From Amycolatopsis sp. WQ 127309 (GTDB lineage Bacteria; Actinomycetota; Actinomycetes; Mycobacteriales; Pseudonocardiaceae), in the NCBI RefSeq assembly GCF_023023025.1, contig NZ_CP095481.1, positions 5,779,001 to 5,843,000 on the forward strand: DNA of 64,000 bases, written 5' to 3'. Positions 8,003-16,060 of the stretch are shown one piece after another (position 1 is the stretch's first letter; each line of letters begins with the position of its first letter). Made by a program: the position numbers and the translations under genes. Under the pieces are notes generated by a model. The model did no database searches and was not told the origin of the DNA. It saw nothing but the letters and a program-made list of their open reading frames with translations.

Positions 8003-10255
8003 ATGCTCTTGTCCGTCTCGCCGGACGACACACACGCCGCCGAGCTCGCTCGTGAGCAGGCGTACGTCACCACCCTCTACACCAAGCTCGACGCCGAACG
8101 CGTCGACGCCCAGCGGCGCCTCGACGAGACGCTGCGGCTGACCGGCGGCACCCCGCAGGCCCGCACCGAACGCGACGTCGCGACCACCCTCTACACCGAC
8201 CGGCTCGCCCAGCTCGGCTCCGTCGAGCAGGGCCTCGCCTTCGGGCGGCTCGACTTCGTGCCCGGCAGCACGGAGGAGACCACCTACGTCGGCCGCCTCG
8301 GGCTGTTCGACGAGGACGACGACTACCAGCCGCTGCTGGTCGACTGGCGCGCGCCCGTCGCGCGGCCCTTCTACCTCGCCACCGCCGCGTCGCCCGACGG
8401 GGTACGCCGGCGGCGGCACCTGCGGTCGCTGACCCGCAAGGTCACCGGCTTCGACGACGAGATCCTCGACCTCGCCGCCGCCGACCAGGGGCAGGACCTC
8501 GGGCTCGCCGGCGAAGCCGCGCTGCTCGCCGCGCTCGAACAGCGGCGCACGGGTGAGATGAGCGACATCGTCGCGACCATCCAGGCCGAGCAGGACCGGA
8601 TCATCCGCGCGCCGCTCGGCGGGGTCATGGTCGTGCAGGGCGGGCCGGGCACCGGCAAGACCGCCGTCGCGCTGCACCGCGCCGCCTACCTGCTCTACAC
8701 CCACCGCCAGCAGCTCACGACCCGCGGCGTGCTCGTCGTCGGGCCGAACAGCACGTTCCTGCGCTACATCGGCCAGGTGCTGCCGTCGCTGGGCGAGACG
8801 GGTGTGCTGCTCGCCACCGTCGGGCAGCTCTACCCGGGCCTGGACGCCGACGGCGCCGAGCGGCGCGAGACCGCGGAGGTCAAGGGCCGGCTGGTCATGG
8901 CCGACGTCCTCGCCACCGCCGTCCGCGACCGCCAGCGCGTGCCCGACCCGGTGCTGGAGATCGAGTACGAGCACGACGTCCTCAAGCTCGACCGCAAGAC
9001 CTGCACCGAGGCCCGGACCCGCGCCCGGCGCTCGCGGCGCCCGCACAACCCGGCGCGGCGCCTGTTCGTCTCCGACGTCCTCGACGCCCTGACCCGCCAG
9101 GCCTCGCGGAAGCTGGGGGAGGACCTCCTGGACGGTCAGGACCTGCAGGACATCCGCGCCGAGCTGGCCGCGGACGAGCACATCATCGCCGCGCTGGACG
9201 AGCTGTGGCCCGTGCTGACCCCGGAAGGCGTGCTCGACGACCTGTTCGCCGACCGCGAACGCCTCGACAGCGCCGCCCGGAAGCACCTGTCCGACGCCGA
9301 CCGCGCGCTGCTGGAGAGCAGCCGCGACGCCGCGTGGACGCCCGCCGACGTCCCGCTGCTCGACGAGCTGGCCGAGCTGATCGGCGTCGACGACACCGAG
9401 GCCCGCGTCGAGCGCAAACGCCGTGAGCGCGAGGACCGCGCGTACGCCGAGGGCGTGCTCGACATCCTCGAGCAGGACGAGGAGATCATCGACGAGGAGC
9501 TGCTGCGCGTCTCGGACGTCCTGGACGCCGAGCTGTTCGCCGAACGCCAGGTGGAGCGCAGCGAGCTGACCGCGGCCCAGCGCGCGGCGCAGGACCGGAC
9601 CTGGACGTTCGGGCACGTGATCGTCGACGAGGCCCAGGAACTGTCCGCGATGGACTGGCGGCTGCTCATGCGGCGCTCACCCAACCGGTCGATGACGCTC
9701 GTGGGCGACGTCGCGCAGACCGGCGCCGCGGGTGGCGCGCGGTCGTGGGGCGAGGTGCTCTCGCCGTACGTCGAGGACCGGTGGCGGCTCGAGCAGCTGA
9801 CCGTCAACTACCGCACGCCCGCCGAGATCATGGCGGTCGCGGCGCGGGTGCTGGCCGAGGTCGACGCGGGCCTGAGCGCGCCGTCGTCGGTGCGGGAGAG
9901 CGGCGTCCCGCCGTGGTCCGCGCACCCGGCCGACCTCGCGGCGGAGCTGCCGGGTCTGGTGGCCGCGGAGCTGTCCGCAGTGGACGGTGGCACGGTCGCG
10001 GTGCTGGTGCCCGCGAGCCGGTTCGACGAGGTTTCGGGCCTGCTCGGCGCCTTCGACGAACGGCTGAGCGTGCTGACGGTCGAGCGGTCCAAGGGCCTGG
10101 AGTTCGACGCCGTGGTGCTGGTCGCGCCGGACGAGGTCGTCGCGGGTTCGCCGCGCGGGCTCAACGACCTGTACGTGGCCCTGACGCGGGCGACCCGGCG
10201 ACTCGGTGTGGTCCGGACCGGTGACGAAGTACCGGCACTCTCCGTGCTTGGCTAG
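8003..10255 (+). CDS. helR: HelR/HelD-type RNA polymerase recycling ATPase (UvrD-like superfamily 1)
   Basis: 750 residues. Walker A GGPGTGKTAVALHRAAYLLY begins near residue 214 and Walker B VIVDEAQELSAMDW near 539. A long charged N-terminal region (LAREQAYVTTLYTKLDAER) fits the coiled coil HelD inserts into RNA polymerase, and the segment DDYQPLLVDWRAPVARPFY is typical of the family. The 320-residue insertion between helicase motifs matches HelD architecture. Known members release stalled RNA polymerase from DNA, and some give rifampicin tolerance; I see no obvious rifamycin-associated inverted repeat in 7947-8002. GAAAG four bases before the ATG supports this start; a TTG at 8009 is an alternative. 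HelR versus generic HelD is inference. Confidence 0.85.
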   Translation: MLLSVSPDDTHAAELAREQAYVTTLYTKLDAERVDAQRRLDETLRLTGGTPQARTERDVATTLYTDRLAQLGSVEQGLAFGRLDFVPGSTEETTYVGRLGLFDEDDDYQPLLVDWRAPVARPFYLATAASPDGVRRRRHLRSLTRKVTGFDDEILDLAAADQGQDLGLAGEAALLAALEQRRTGEMSDIVATIQAEQDRIIRAPLGGVMVVQGGPGTGKTAVALHRAAYLLYTHRQQLTTRGVLVVGPNSTFLRYIGQVLPSLGETGVLLATVGQLYPGLDADGAERRETAEVKGRLVMADVLATAVRDRQRVPDPVLEIEYEHDVLKLDRKTCTEARTRARRSRRPHNPARRLFVSDVLDALTRQASRKLGEDLLDGQDLQDIRAELAADEHIIAALDELWPVLTPEGVLDDLFADRERLDSAARKHLSDADRALLESSRDAAWTPADVPLLDELAELIGVDDTEARVERKRREREDRAYAEGVLDILEQDEEIIDEELLRVSDVLDAELFAERQVERSELTAAQRAAQDRTWTFGHVIVDEAQELSAMDWRLLMRRSPNRSMTLVGDVAQTGAAGGARSWGEVLSPYVEDRWRLEQLTVNYRTPAEIMAVAARVLAEVDAGLSAPSSVRESGVPPWSAHPADLAAELPGLVAAELSAVDGGTVAVLVPASRFDEVSGLLGAFDERLSVLTVERSKGLEFDAVVLVAPDEVVAGSPRGLNDLYVALTRATRRLGVVRTGDEVPALSVLG

Positions 10256-10265
10256 TCTCGCGGGC

Positions 10266-10826
10266 ATGCAGAAAATCGGGAAGATCGTGGTCGTCGCCGC
10301 GGCGGCGCTGTCGCTGGCCGCGTGCGGCCAGGACACCAAGACCCAGACGGCCGCACCGGCGGGGCCGCCCGTTCCGTCGTCGTCGGCCGCGCAGGCGCCC
10401 CAGAGCAAGGGCCGCGAGTGCACCGCCGACGACGTCAAGTCGACGGGCAAGTTCGGCGAAGCGCCGACGATCACCATCCCCGACGACTGCGACCCGCCGA
10501 AGAAGCTGATCACGAAGGACCTGTCCGACGGCACCGGCAACGGCGCGAAGGCCGGCCAGGACCTGAAGATGAACTACACGCTGGTGACCTGGTCGAACAA
10601 GCAGAAGCTGGACAGCTCGTTCGACCGCGGCGAGCCGTTCGACCTGCAGCTGGGTGCGGGCCAGGTGATCCCGGGCTGGGACCAGGGCCTGGTCGGCATC
10701 AAGCAGGGCGCCCGCCGGCTGCTGATCATCCCGCCGGACCTCGGTTACGGCCAGGGCGGCCAGGGCATCCAGCCGAACGAGACGCTGGTGTTCGTCACGG
10801 ATGCGGTCTCGGTCCCGGCCTCGTAG
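10266..10826 (+). CDS. FKBP-type peptidyl-prolyl isomerase lipoprotein
   Basis: 186 residues. Lipoprotein signal peptide ending in the lipobox LSLAAC (Cys at about 20), then a Pro/Ala/Ser-rich linker to about residue 50, then an FKBP domain (about 70-186) with DSSFDRGEPFDLQLGAGQVIPGWDQGLVGIKQG-type core features and IIPPDLGYG. It should assist folding of exported proteins outside the membrane. Ten bases separate it from the helR stop. Both ATG position and lipobox make the start secure. Confidence 0.92.
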   Translation: MQKIGKIVVVAAAALSLAACGQDTKTQTAAPAGPPVPSSSAAQAPQSKGRECTADDVKSTGKFGEAPTITIPDDCDPPKKLITKDLSDGTGNGAKAGQDLKMNYTLVTWSNKQKLDSSFDRGEPFDLQLGAGQVIPGWDQGLVGIKQGARRLLIIPPDLGYGQGGQGIQPNETLVFVTDAVSVPAS

Positions 10827-10836
10827 TCCCGGGTCC

Positions 10837-11072
10837 GTGGACACTCATCGCGGTCGCGTGCGCGAATGGCACGTCGATCACGGCTGGGGGTCGTCGAAGC
10901 ACCGGGCTTCGACGACCCCGTCTGGGTGCACTATTCGATGGTCGACCCCGGCAGCCGCGGCGTCGGGCCGGGTGGGTTCCGGCAGCTGACCGTGGGCGCC
11001 GAGGTCGAGTTCACCGTCGAGCGCGCCGAGCAGGACGGGTTCCACTGGCGCGCGGTCCGGATCACGGAATGA
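10837..11072 (+). pseudogene. Cold-shock-domain small protein interrupted by a frameshift in a G-run
   Basis: Read from GTG 10837, one frame gives the start of an actinobacterial cold-shock-like fold, VDTHRGRVREWHVDHGWG. The next frame gives VVEAPGFDDPVWVHYSMVD and continues to the stop at 11072. The two halves join if the run of five Gs at 10886-10890 were six. A shorter ATG at 10866 would yield 68 residues lacking the first beta strand. The family are small RNA/DNA-binding proteins of about 70-80 residues. This is either a 1-bp deletion in the genome or a homopolymer sequencing error. The 3' end overlaps the convergent quinone-reductase gene by 11 bases. Confidence 0.65.
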
Positions 11073-12033
11073 GCAGCACCTTGCCGGTCGTCCGGCGGCC
11101 CTGAAGGTCTTCGTGGGCGCGCTGGGCGTCGGCGAGCGGGTACGTGCCGCCGATGCGGACGGTCAGGTCGCCCGCCAGGACCGCGTCGAACAGCTCCTTC
11201 GCGCGCCAGTCCAGCTCCTCGCGCGTGCGGACGTAGTGCACCGACGTCGGGCGGGTCAGGTACAGCGAGCCGCCCGAGTTGAGGCGCTGGGGGTCGAACT
11301 CCGGCACCGGGCCGCTGGCCGCGCCGAACAGCGCGAGCAGGCCGCGGACCTTCAGGCTCGCCAGGCTGGCGTCGAACGTGTCCTTGCCGACGCCGTCGTA
11401 GACGACGTCCACGCCTTCGCCGCCGGTCAGGTCGCGGACCGCCTTCGCGAAGTCGTCGCGGTCGTAGCGGATCACCTCGTCGGCGCCGGCTTCACGCGCG
11501 AGCTTCGCCTTCTCCTCGGTCGACACCGTGCCGAAGACCCGGGCCCCGCGCGCCTTCGCCAGCTGCACCAGCAGCAGGCCGACGCCGCCGGCGGCCGCGT
11601 GCACCAGCACGTCGTGGCCCGCCTTCACCTCGAACGTCGACGCGACCAGGTAGTGGGCCGTGACGCCCTGCAGCATGGTCGCCGCGGCCGTCTCGAGGGA
11701 GACGCCCTCGGGCACCTTCACCGCCACCGGCGCCGGAAGCAGCTTGCGGGCGGCGTAGCTGCCCAGTGAGCCCTGCCAGGCCACGCGGTCGCCGACCGCG
11801 AAGCCGTCGACGTCCGGGCCGACCTCGGCGACCGTGCCCGCGCCCTCCAGGCCCGGCACGAACGGCAGCTCCATCGGATAGATGCCCTGGCGCTGGTAGG
11901 TGTCGATGTAGTTCACCCCGGCCGCGGCGACGTCGACCAGCAGCTCGCCGGCGCCGGGGGCCGCGACGTCCACTTCGGCCGGTTCGAGCACTTCCGGGCC
12001 GCCGGTCTTCGTCACCTGCACTGCGGTGGGCAT
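11062..12033 (-). CDS. qor: Quinone oxidoreductase (zinc-independent MDR/zeta-crystallin family)
   Basis: 323 residues. Reduces quinones with NADPH. N-terminal GroES-like domain with GVNYIDTYQRQGIYP (about 39-53), Rossmann motif HAAAGGVGLLLVQLAKARG near 145, and no structural-zinc cysteine cluster. ATG preceded by GAGGAGG. It stands alone on the minus strand, convergent with the cold-shock gene. Its place between ctaB and ctaA matches the qor between Rv1451 and Rv1456c as I remember it. Confidence 0.9.
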   Translation of the reverse strand: MPTAVQVTKTGGPEVLEPAEVDVAAPGAGELLVDVAAAGVNYIDTYQRQGIYPMELPFVPGLEGAGTVAEVGPDVDGFAVGDRVAWQGSLGSYAARKLLPAPVAVKVPEGVSLETAAATMLQGVTAHYLVASTFEVKAGHDVLVHAAAGGVGLLLVQLAKARGARVFGTVSTEEKAKLAREAGADEVIRYDRDDFAKAVRDLTGGEGVDVVYDGVGKDTFDASLASLKVRGLLALFGAASGPVPEFDPQRLNSGGSLYLTRPTSVHYVRTREELDWRAKELFDAVLAGDLTVRIGGTYPLADAQRAHEDLQGRRTTGKVLLIP

Positions 12034-12128
12034 GCGTCCTCCTCGGGGGTCGGGCTTCTACCGGGGACAACTATGGCCGACGCCACGCTGTTCCGCGTTC
12101 CGGCGCCCGGCGTCGTATTGTTCGGGGC

Positions 12129-12434
12129 GTGGCTGAGGAAACCGAGGAAAAGACGACCCCGCCGACGTCGGCCCAGCTGACCGCGGCGCGCAAGTTCGTG
12201 AAGGCGCACGGCAAGCCGTCCCGCGCGGTGGTGGAGAACATCGGCCGCGCCGGCGCCCGGGTCGTGCTGGTCGGGGCTGACGGCGCGCTCGGCGACGTCG
12301 TCGTGCCGGCCGTCGCGACCGGCGAGGCGCTGGTCGAGGCCGTCGAGGACCTCGAAACCGCTTCGTGGGACGCGGAGACGGTGAAGGCCACCAAGATCGG
12401 TGCCGCGCACCGCCGCAAGATGGCCGGCCGGTGA
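12129..12434 (+). CDS. Small conserved actinobacterial protein of unknown function
   Basis: 101 residues from GTG 12129. Highly charged N-terminus (VAEETEEKTTPPTS), then a compact alpha/beta-looking region (RKFVKAHGKPSRAVVENIGRAGARVVLVGADG) and a basic C-terminus ending KIGAAHRRKMAGR. No signal peptide or membrane span; no domain recognised. The stop overlaps the next start (GTGA), so it is coupled to the ATP-grasp gene. It could be a partner or substrate of that enzyme, but nothing in the sequence proves this. Confidence 0.7.
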   Translation: MAEETEEKTTPPTSAQLTAARKFVKAHGKPSRAVVENIGRAGARVVLVGADGALGDVVVPAVATGEALVEAVEDLETASWDAETVKATKIGAAHRRKMAGR

Positions 12435-13294
12435 GCCGCACCGCGATCCTCGTCGGCTGCGCCGAACTGCCCGAGGGCGACGGCGACGAGCACGCCGTCC
12501 CGGCGGCGCTGACCGAGCTGGGCTTCGACGTCTCGTGGGCGGCCTGGGACGACTCCCGCGTCGACTTCGCCGCGGCCGACGCCGTGATCCTGCGCGCCAC
12601 CTGGGACTACCCGGAGCGCCGCAGCGAGTTCCTCGACTGGTGCGAGTCGGTGCCCGCGCTGTACAACCCGGCGGCCGTGGTGCGCTGGAACACCGACAAG
12701 TCGTACCTGGCGGAGCTGCTGGACGCGGCCGTGCCGGTCGTCCCGACCACGCTGGTCGAGCCGGGCTCGCCGGCCACATTCCCCAAGTCGGCGTATGTGG
12801 TCAAGCCCTCGGTCGGCGCGGGTTCCCGCGGCGCGGCCCGGTTCGACGCCGGCGCGGACGCGTCTTCCCACGTGGCTGCCCTGCACGCCGACGGCCACAC
12901 CGCGCTGATCCAGCCGTACCAGTCCAGTGTGGACACCGAGGGCGAGCTGGCCCTGTCGTACTTCGGTGGCATCTACTCCCACGCCTTCGCCAAGAGCGCG
13001 ATGCTCGGGTCCACAATGGACGACTCCGGGCTGTACCTGACCGAGCAGCTGGCGAAGGCCGAGCCGCCGGCCGACGCGATCGCCCTGGCGGAGGACGTCC
13101 TGGACGCGGCTTCGGCGCTGCTGGGCATCCTCCGCGCGGAGCTGCTGTACGCGCGGGTGGACCTGGTCCGCGGCGCGGACGGCAAGCCGTTGCTGCTGGA
13201 GCTGGAACTGACGGAGCCGTCACTGGGCTTCCGCCAGACGGACCCGGCCGCGGCGATGCGGTTCGCCTCGGCGGTGCGCCAGCAGCTGGCCTAG
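12431..13294 (+). CDS. ATP-grasp domain protein
   Basis: 287 residues from GTG 12431. The layout is of an ATP-grasp ligase: an N-terminal pre-ATP-grasp region (TAILVGCAELPEGDGDEHAVPAAL), the nucleotide-binding lysine in YVVKPSVGAGSRGAARF (about 118-135), and the metal-binding end DLVRGADGKPLLLELELTEPSLGF, where acidic Glu residues replace the usual ExN pattern with ELE-TEP. It resembles RimK/DcsG-type amino-acid ligases. Cofactor ATP is secure; the substrate is not. Coupled to the 101-residue protein upstream; its stop abuts the convergent 13295-13477 gene with no spacer. Confidence 0.82.
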   Translation: MSRTAILVGCAELPEGDGDEHAVPAALTELGFDVSWAAWDDSRVDFAAADAVILRATWDYPERRSEFLDWCESVPALYNPAAVVRWNTDKSYLAELLDAAVPVVPTTLVEPGSPATFPKSAYVVKPSVGAGSRGAARFDAGADASSHVAALHADGHTALIQPYQSSVDTEGELALSYFGGIYSHAFAKSAMLGSTMDDSGLYLTEQLAKAEPPADAIALAEDVLDAASALLGILRAELLYARVDLVRGADGKPLLLELELTEPSLGFRQTDPAAAMRFASAVRQQLA

Positions 13295-13477
13295 TCATCG
13301 AACAACCTGTACGGCGGCCAGCGCGAGTGCGACGACGGCCCCGATCACGGTGACGGAGATCGATCCGGAGACCAGGTAGAGCCCGCCGACTCCGGTCAGT
13401 CCGACTTTGATCACTTTGCGCAGGCTCCCGGAATCGTCACGGCGAGGCGAGGGTCGACGGCTCTCTTCATCGCTCAC
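13295..13477 (-). CDS. Small membrane protein, unknown function
   Basis: 60 residues. Polar, charged N-terminus ([21 protein letters not shown]), then one or two hydrophobic stretches ([35 protein letters not shown]), most likely a small inner-membrane protein. GTG start with GAGGGG seven bases upstream. A palindrome GTACTAGTAC lies about 22 bp upstream of the start and could be an operator. No family recognised. Confidence 0.65.
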   Translation of the reverse strand: MSDEESRRPSPRRDDSGSLRKVIKVGLTGVGGLYLVSGSISVTVIGAVVALALAAVQVVR

Positions 13478-13498
13478 TGTACTGCCCCTCTCTATGGT

Positions 13499-13508
13499 GT
13501 ACTAGTAC
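13499..13508. promoter_or_regulatory. Perfect palindrome GTACTAGTAC, candidate operator
   Basis: Ten-base perfect palindrome about 22 bp upstream of the small membrane protein start (minus strand), within its expected promoter. A CATAGA hexamer between it and the start could be the -10. The shape resembles operators of GntR-family repressors found on actinomycete plasmids and integrative elements, but no such repressor is in this window. Inference only. Confidence 0.35.
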
Positions 13509-13674
13509 GCACTGGCCTCCAGCGTGCCTCGTGAGAGCCGGGACCGGAAATGATCTTTGGTGGTGCGGAGATGTTTCTGTTTGTCGGAGCAGCGGGTTTC
13601 TCTCTTTGTTGCTGTTCGAGTTTTCCGCAGTTTGTCGATCTTTGTTCGGCCTTGGTCGGGGCGGAGGAGGCATC

Positions 13675-14868
13675 GTGAGGGCGCAACTGGATCAGGAGGG
13701 TCTGGGGACGCCCCCCGAAAAGGCTGCGCTGGGATCACTGGCCAGACGAAAAGACGGTGATTTGCTGGGAGCTCTCCGGCGCGCGATCGAATCTTCGTCG
13801 AGCGGTTCCGGTGCCATGCTCGGCTGTCTCGTTGAACCGACCGCTTCGCTGCCAGCGGCCTCGCCGGAGGCGCGCGCGCTGGCGATCTGGGGGCTCATCG
13901 TCGACGAGATCGGCAAGTTGAGCTCGGTGGTGGAGCGGCGTGAGCATTTCACCCTGCTGGCCGCATTTCGGCTCCCGCCGGTGCCGGACGGCAGCGTGAG
14001 CTGGGCGCCGACCCTCCAGGACCGGTTTCGTCAGCTGGCCAAGGTGCGTGGCCTGTTCGGAAGCAGGGAGCCTCTGTCGGACACACCGATGAACAGAGCC
14101 TGGGCGAGTGCGCTCGAGATGCTCTGCACCGCCGTGGTGCGCAAGCTCGCGCACCTCGAAGGGGAAGCCTGGTTGCCCTACGTGGAGGCGGGGCGATCGG
14201 CCACGGCTGGACCCTTGCCCGGAACCGGGAGTTCGGAGGGGGGCCGGGCTCCATCGGAGGGCGCGCAGCCGGTCTTCGTGGAGCGGATGATCGTCACGGT
14301 CGTGATGCATCGGCGTACGGCGTTGCGTCGCTTCACCAAACGAGTCATTGTGGCGCGTCAAGATGGTCTTGATGGTTATGACGTACACGCCGTGACCGGT
14401 TGGTCCGGAAATCTCATCGACATTCCCATCAAGGCCCTGTGGAACTGTCGTCTCGTCGCCTCGCCCGGCGCATACCCGGGCGCTCCTCTTCTGGCCAGAC
14501 TGCGGTTCCGGCGGAAATTGCGGATGAACGAGTCCTACAGCTTCATCTCGGAGGCCGTTGACATGCGACTTGATGAAGAGCGGCGGTGGATCGGCGTGGA
14601 CATCGACCACCATGGTGTGACTAGGGGGAGGTTCGAGAACGGCAAACCCGTCGCCGGGCTAACGATCCGCGTGAACTTCGACGAGGAATGCCTGCCTGAA
14701 GCCTGCTGGTGGTACGCGGAGCAGCTCGAGGCGGAGAAAGTGCGTAGGCCGCCCACGGGAGATCCGCGCCTACTCGACGTTGGCGATGGGTTCGTACAGC
14801 ACACTTTCGAGAGCTACTGCCATCCGCGAGAGGAGTACGGGATCGCCTTCAGATGGCCCCGAACCTGA
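13675..14868 (+). CDS. Unrecognised protein of 397 residues in a compositionally distinct islet
   Basis: GTG 13675 is preceded by GGAGGAGG. No signal peptide or membrane span. The N-terminal half is helical (AIWGLIVDEIGKLSSVVERREHF; FRQLAKVRGLFG). A Ser/Gly/Pro-rich linker (about 185-200) leads to a beta-rich C-terminal half beginning PVFVERMIVTVVMHRRTALRRF and ending HPREEYGIAFRWP. That ending is reminiscent of C-terminal sensor-like regions of some actinomycete HTH regulators, but I see no HTH here. Codons with A/T third positions (ggt tat, cat ggt) are commoner than in neighbours, suggesting acquisition. A bidirectional terminator follows 10 bases after the stop. Function unknown. Confidence 0.65.
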   Translation: MRAQLDQEGLGTPPEKAALGSLARRKDGDLLGALRRAIESSSSGSGAMLGCLVEPTASLPAASPEARALAIWGLIVDEIGKLSSVVERREHFTLLAAFRLPPVPDGSVSWAPTLQDRFRQLAKVRGLFGSREPLSDTPMNRAWASALEMLCTAVVRKLAHLEGEAWLPYVEAGRSATAGPLPGTGSSEGGRAPSEGAQPVFVERMIVTVVMHRRTALRRFTKRVIVARQDGLDGYDVHAVTGWSGNLIDIPIKALWNCRLVASPGAYPGAPLLARLRFRRKLRMNESYSFISEAVDMRLDEERRWIGVDIDHHGVTRGRFENGKPVAGLTIRVNFDEECLPEACWWYAEQLEAEKVRRPPTGDPRLLDVGDGFVQHTFESYCHPREEYGIAFRWPRT

Positions 14869-14877
14869 GTGAAGTGA

Positions 14878-14902
14878 AAGCCGCATCTGGCCGATGCGGC
14901 TT
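14878..14902. terminator. Bidirectional hairpin terminator
   Basis: Perfect 10-bp stem AAGCCGCATC/GATGCGGCTT with loop TGGCC, starting 10 bases after the stop of the 397-residue gene. On the minus strand the stem is followed by TTTCACTTC, so it can also end the small peptide gene at 14930-14995. Confidence 0.75.
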
Positions 14903-14929
14903 CCCCTTCCCTGGAGACATGACGTTGGA

Positions 14930-14995
14930 TCAGTTGCCGGTGTTGCCACCGCCTTCTCCGCCGCCACCGCCACGATTGTGGTGATGTCGGTACAC
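14930..14995 (-). CDS. Tiny His/Gly-rich peptide gene (21 codons), candidate
   Basis: GTG 14995 to TGA 14930. The peptide begins MYRHHHNR, continues with five Gly, Glu, three Gly, and ends NTGN. It has a strong ribosome-binding site (AAAGGAG, eight bases upstream), and a terminator 28 bases after the stop gives it a complete transcription-unit shape. Too short for homology judgement. It could be a peptide product precursor, a metal-binding peptide, or a leader. It lies between the convergent 397-residue gene and the desaturase stop. No maturation enzyme is recognisable next to it. Real translation is a hypothesis based on these signals. Confidence 0.4.
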   Translation of the reverse strand: MYRHHHNRGGGGGEGGGNTGN

Positions 14996-15093
14996 GCTTC
15001 CGTCTCCTTTATGGATTTGTTCAGCGGAGCACTACGCTCCACGAAAGGAGATTACCGTGTGTGTTTGCGGAGGCGTATGCACCGGGTGGAAGC

Positions 15094-16011
15094 CTAGACG
15101 CGCTTCGCGGCCAGCCGGTCCACCCGCGGCCACCGCACGTCGGTCGCCCAGCCGAGTTTCTCGAAGCCCCAGATCACCCGGGCCGAGACGTCCACCTGGC
15201 CCCGCAGCACGCCGTGCCGCGCGCACGTCGGGTCCGCGTGGTGGGAGTTGTGCCAGGACTCGCCCATCGACAGGATCGCCAGCGGCCAGAAGTTCGCGGC
15301 CTTGTCGCGGCTGGCGAACGGGCGCTCGCCGATCAGGTGGCAGATCGAGTTCACCGACCACGACACGTGGTGCAGGAACGCGATGCGGACCAGGCCGGCC
15401 CAGAAGAACGCCGTCACCGCGCCCCACCACGACCAGGTCAGCAGGCCGCCGAGGGCCGCGGGGAGGGCGAGGCTGAGCGTGATCCACAGCCAGAAGAACC
15501 GGTTGACGACACGCAGGTCCGCGTCCGCCACCAGGTCCGGGGCGAAGCGGTCGGCGTTGGTCACCTCGCGGCCGAACATCCAGCCCATGTGCGCGTGCCA
15601 GAACCCGCGCAGCAGCGCCGACGGCGACGTGCCGAACAGCCACGGCGAGTGCGGGTCGCCCTCGCGGTCGGCGAAGGCGTGGTGACGGCGGTGGCTCGCG
15701 ACCCAGAAGATCACCGAACCCTGCACCGCCATGCTGCCCGCGACGGCCAGCACGATCCGCAGCGGCCGGCTCGCCTTGAACGCGCCGTGCGTGAAGTAGC
15801 GGTGGAAGCCGACGGTCACGCCCAGTGTCGCGAAGACGTAGAACACCGCGGCGAGGATCAGGTCGACCCAGGTCATGCCCCAGCCCCACACCAGCGGCAC
15901 GGCCACGAGCAGCGCCGCGAACGGCACCAGCAGGAAAGTCTTGAGCACGATCATCTCGCCGGTGCCGCGGCTGTGGGAGATGAGTGGCTTGGGCGCGGAG
16001 CGCGTCGTCAT
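15094..16011 (-). CDS. Membrane fatty-acid (acyl-CoA) desaturase
   Basis: 305 residues. Di-iron membrane desaturase introducing a double bond in acyl chains. All three His boxes are present: HRYFTH (about 70-75), HRRHH (about 107-111) and HNSHH (about 257-261), separated by hydrophobic hairpins. Resembles the DesA3/delta-9 type. TACGGT lies eight bases before the ATG, consistent with a near-leaderless transcript. Lies 49 bp downstream of ctaA on the same strand and may share its transcript. Confidence 0.92.
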   Translation of the reverse strand: MTTRSAPKPLISHSRGTGEMIVLKTFLLVPFAALLVAVPLVWGWGMTWVDLILAAVFYVFATLGVTVGFHRYFTHGAFKASRPLRIVLAVAGSMAVQGSVIFWVASHRRHHAFADREGDPHSPWLFGTSPSALLRGFWHAHMGWMFGREVTNADRFAPDLVADADLRVVNRFFWLWITLSLALPAALGGLLTWSWWGAVTAFFWAGLVRIAFLHHVSWSVNSICHLIGERPFASRDKAANFWPLAILSMGESWHNSHHADPTCARHGVLRGQVDVSARVIWGFEKLGWATDVRWPRVDRLAAKRV

Positions 16012-16060
16012 GGCGCGAACCGTAGCCTGCCCGAGTTACAGCGGCGTGGCCGACTGTTGC

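Noticed and set aside
14894..15097. 67-codon plus-strand frame with a hydrophobic stretch, opposite the Gly-rich peptide
   Set aside because: No ribosome-binding site at its ATG and it begins within the terminator; the minus-strand peptide has better signals.
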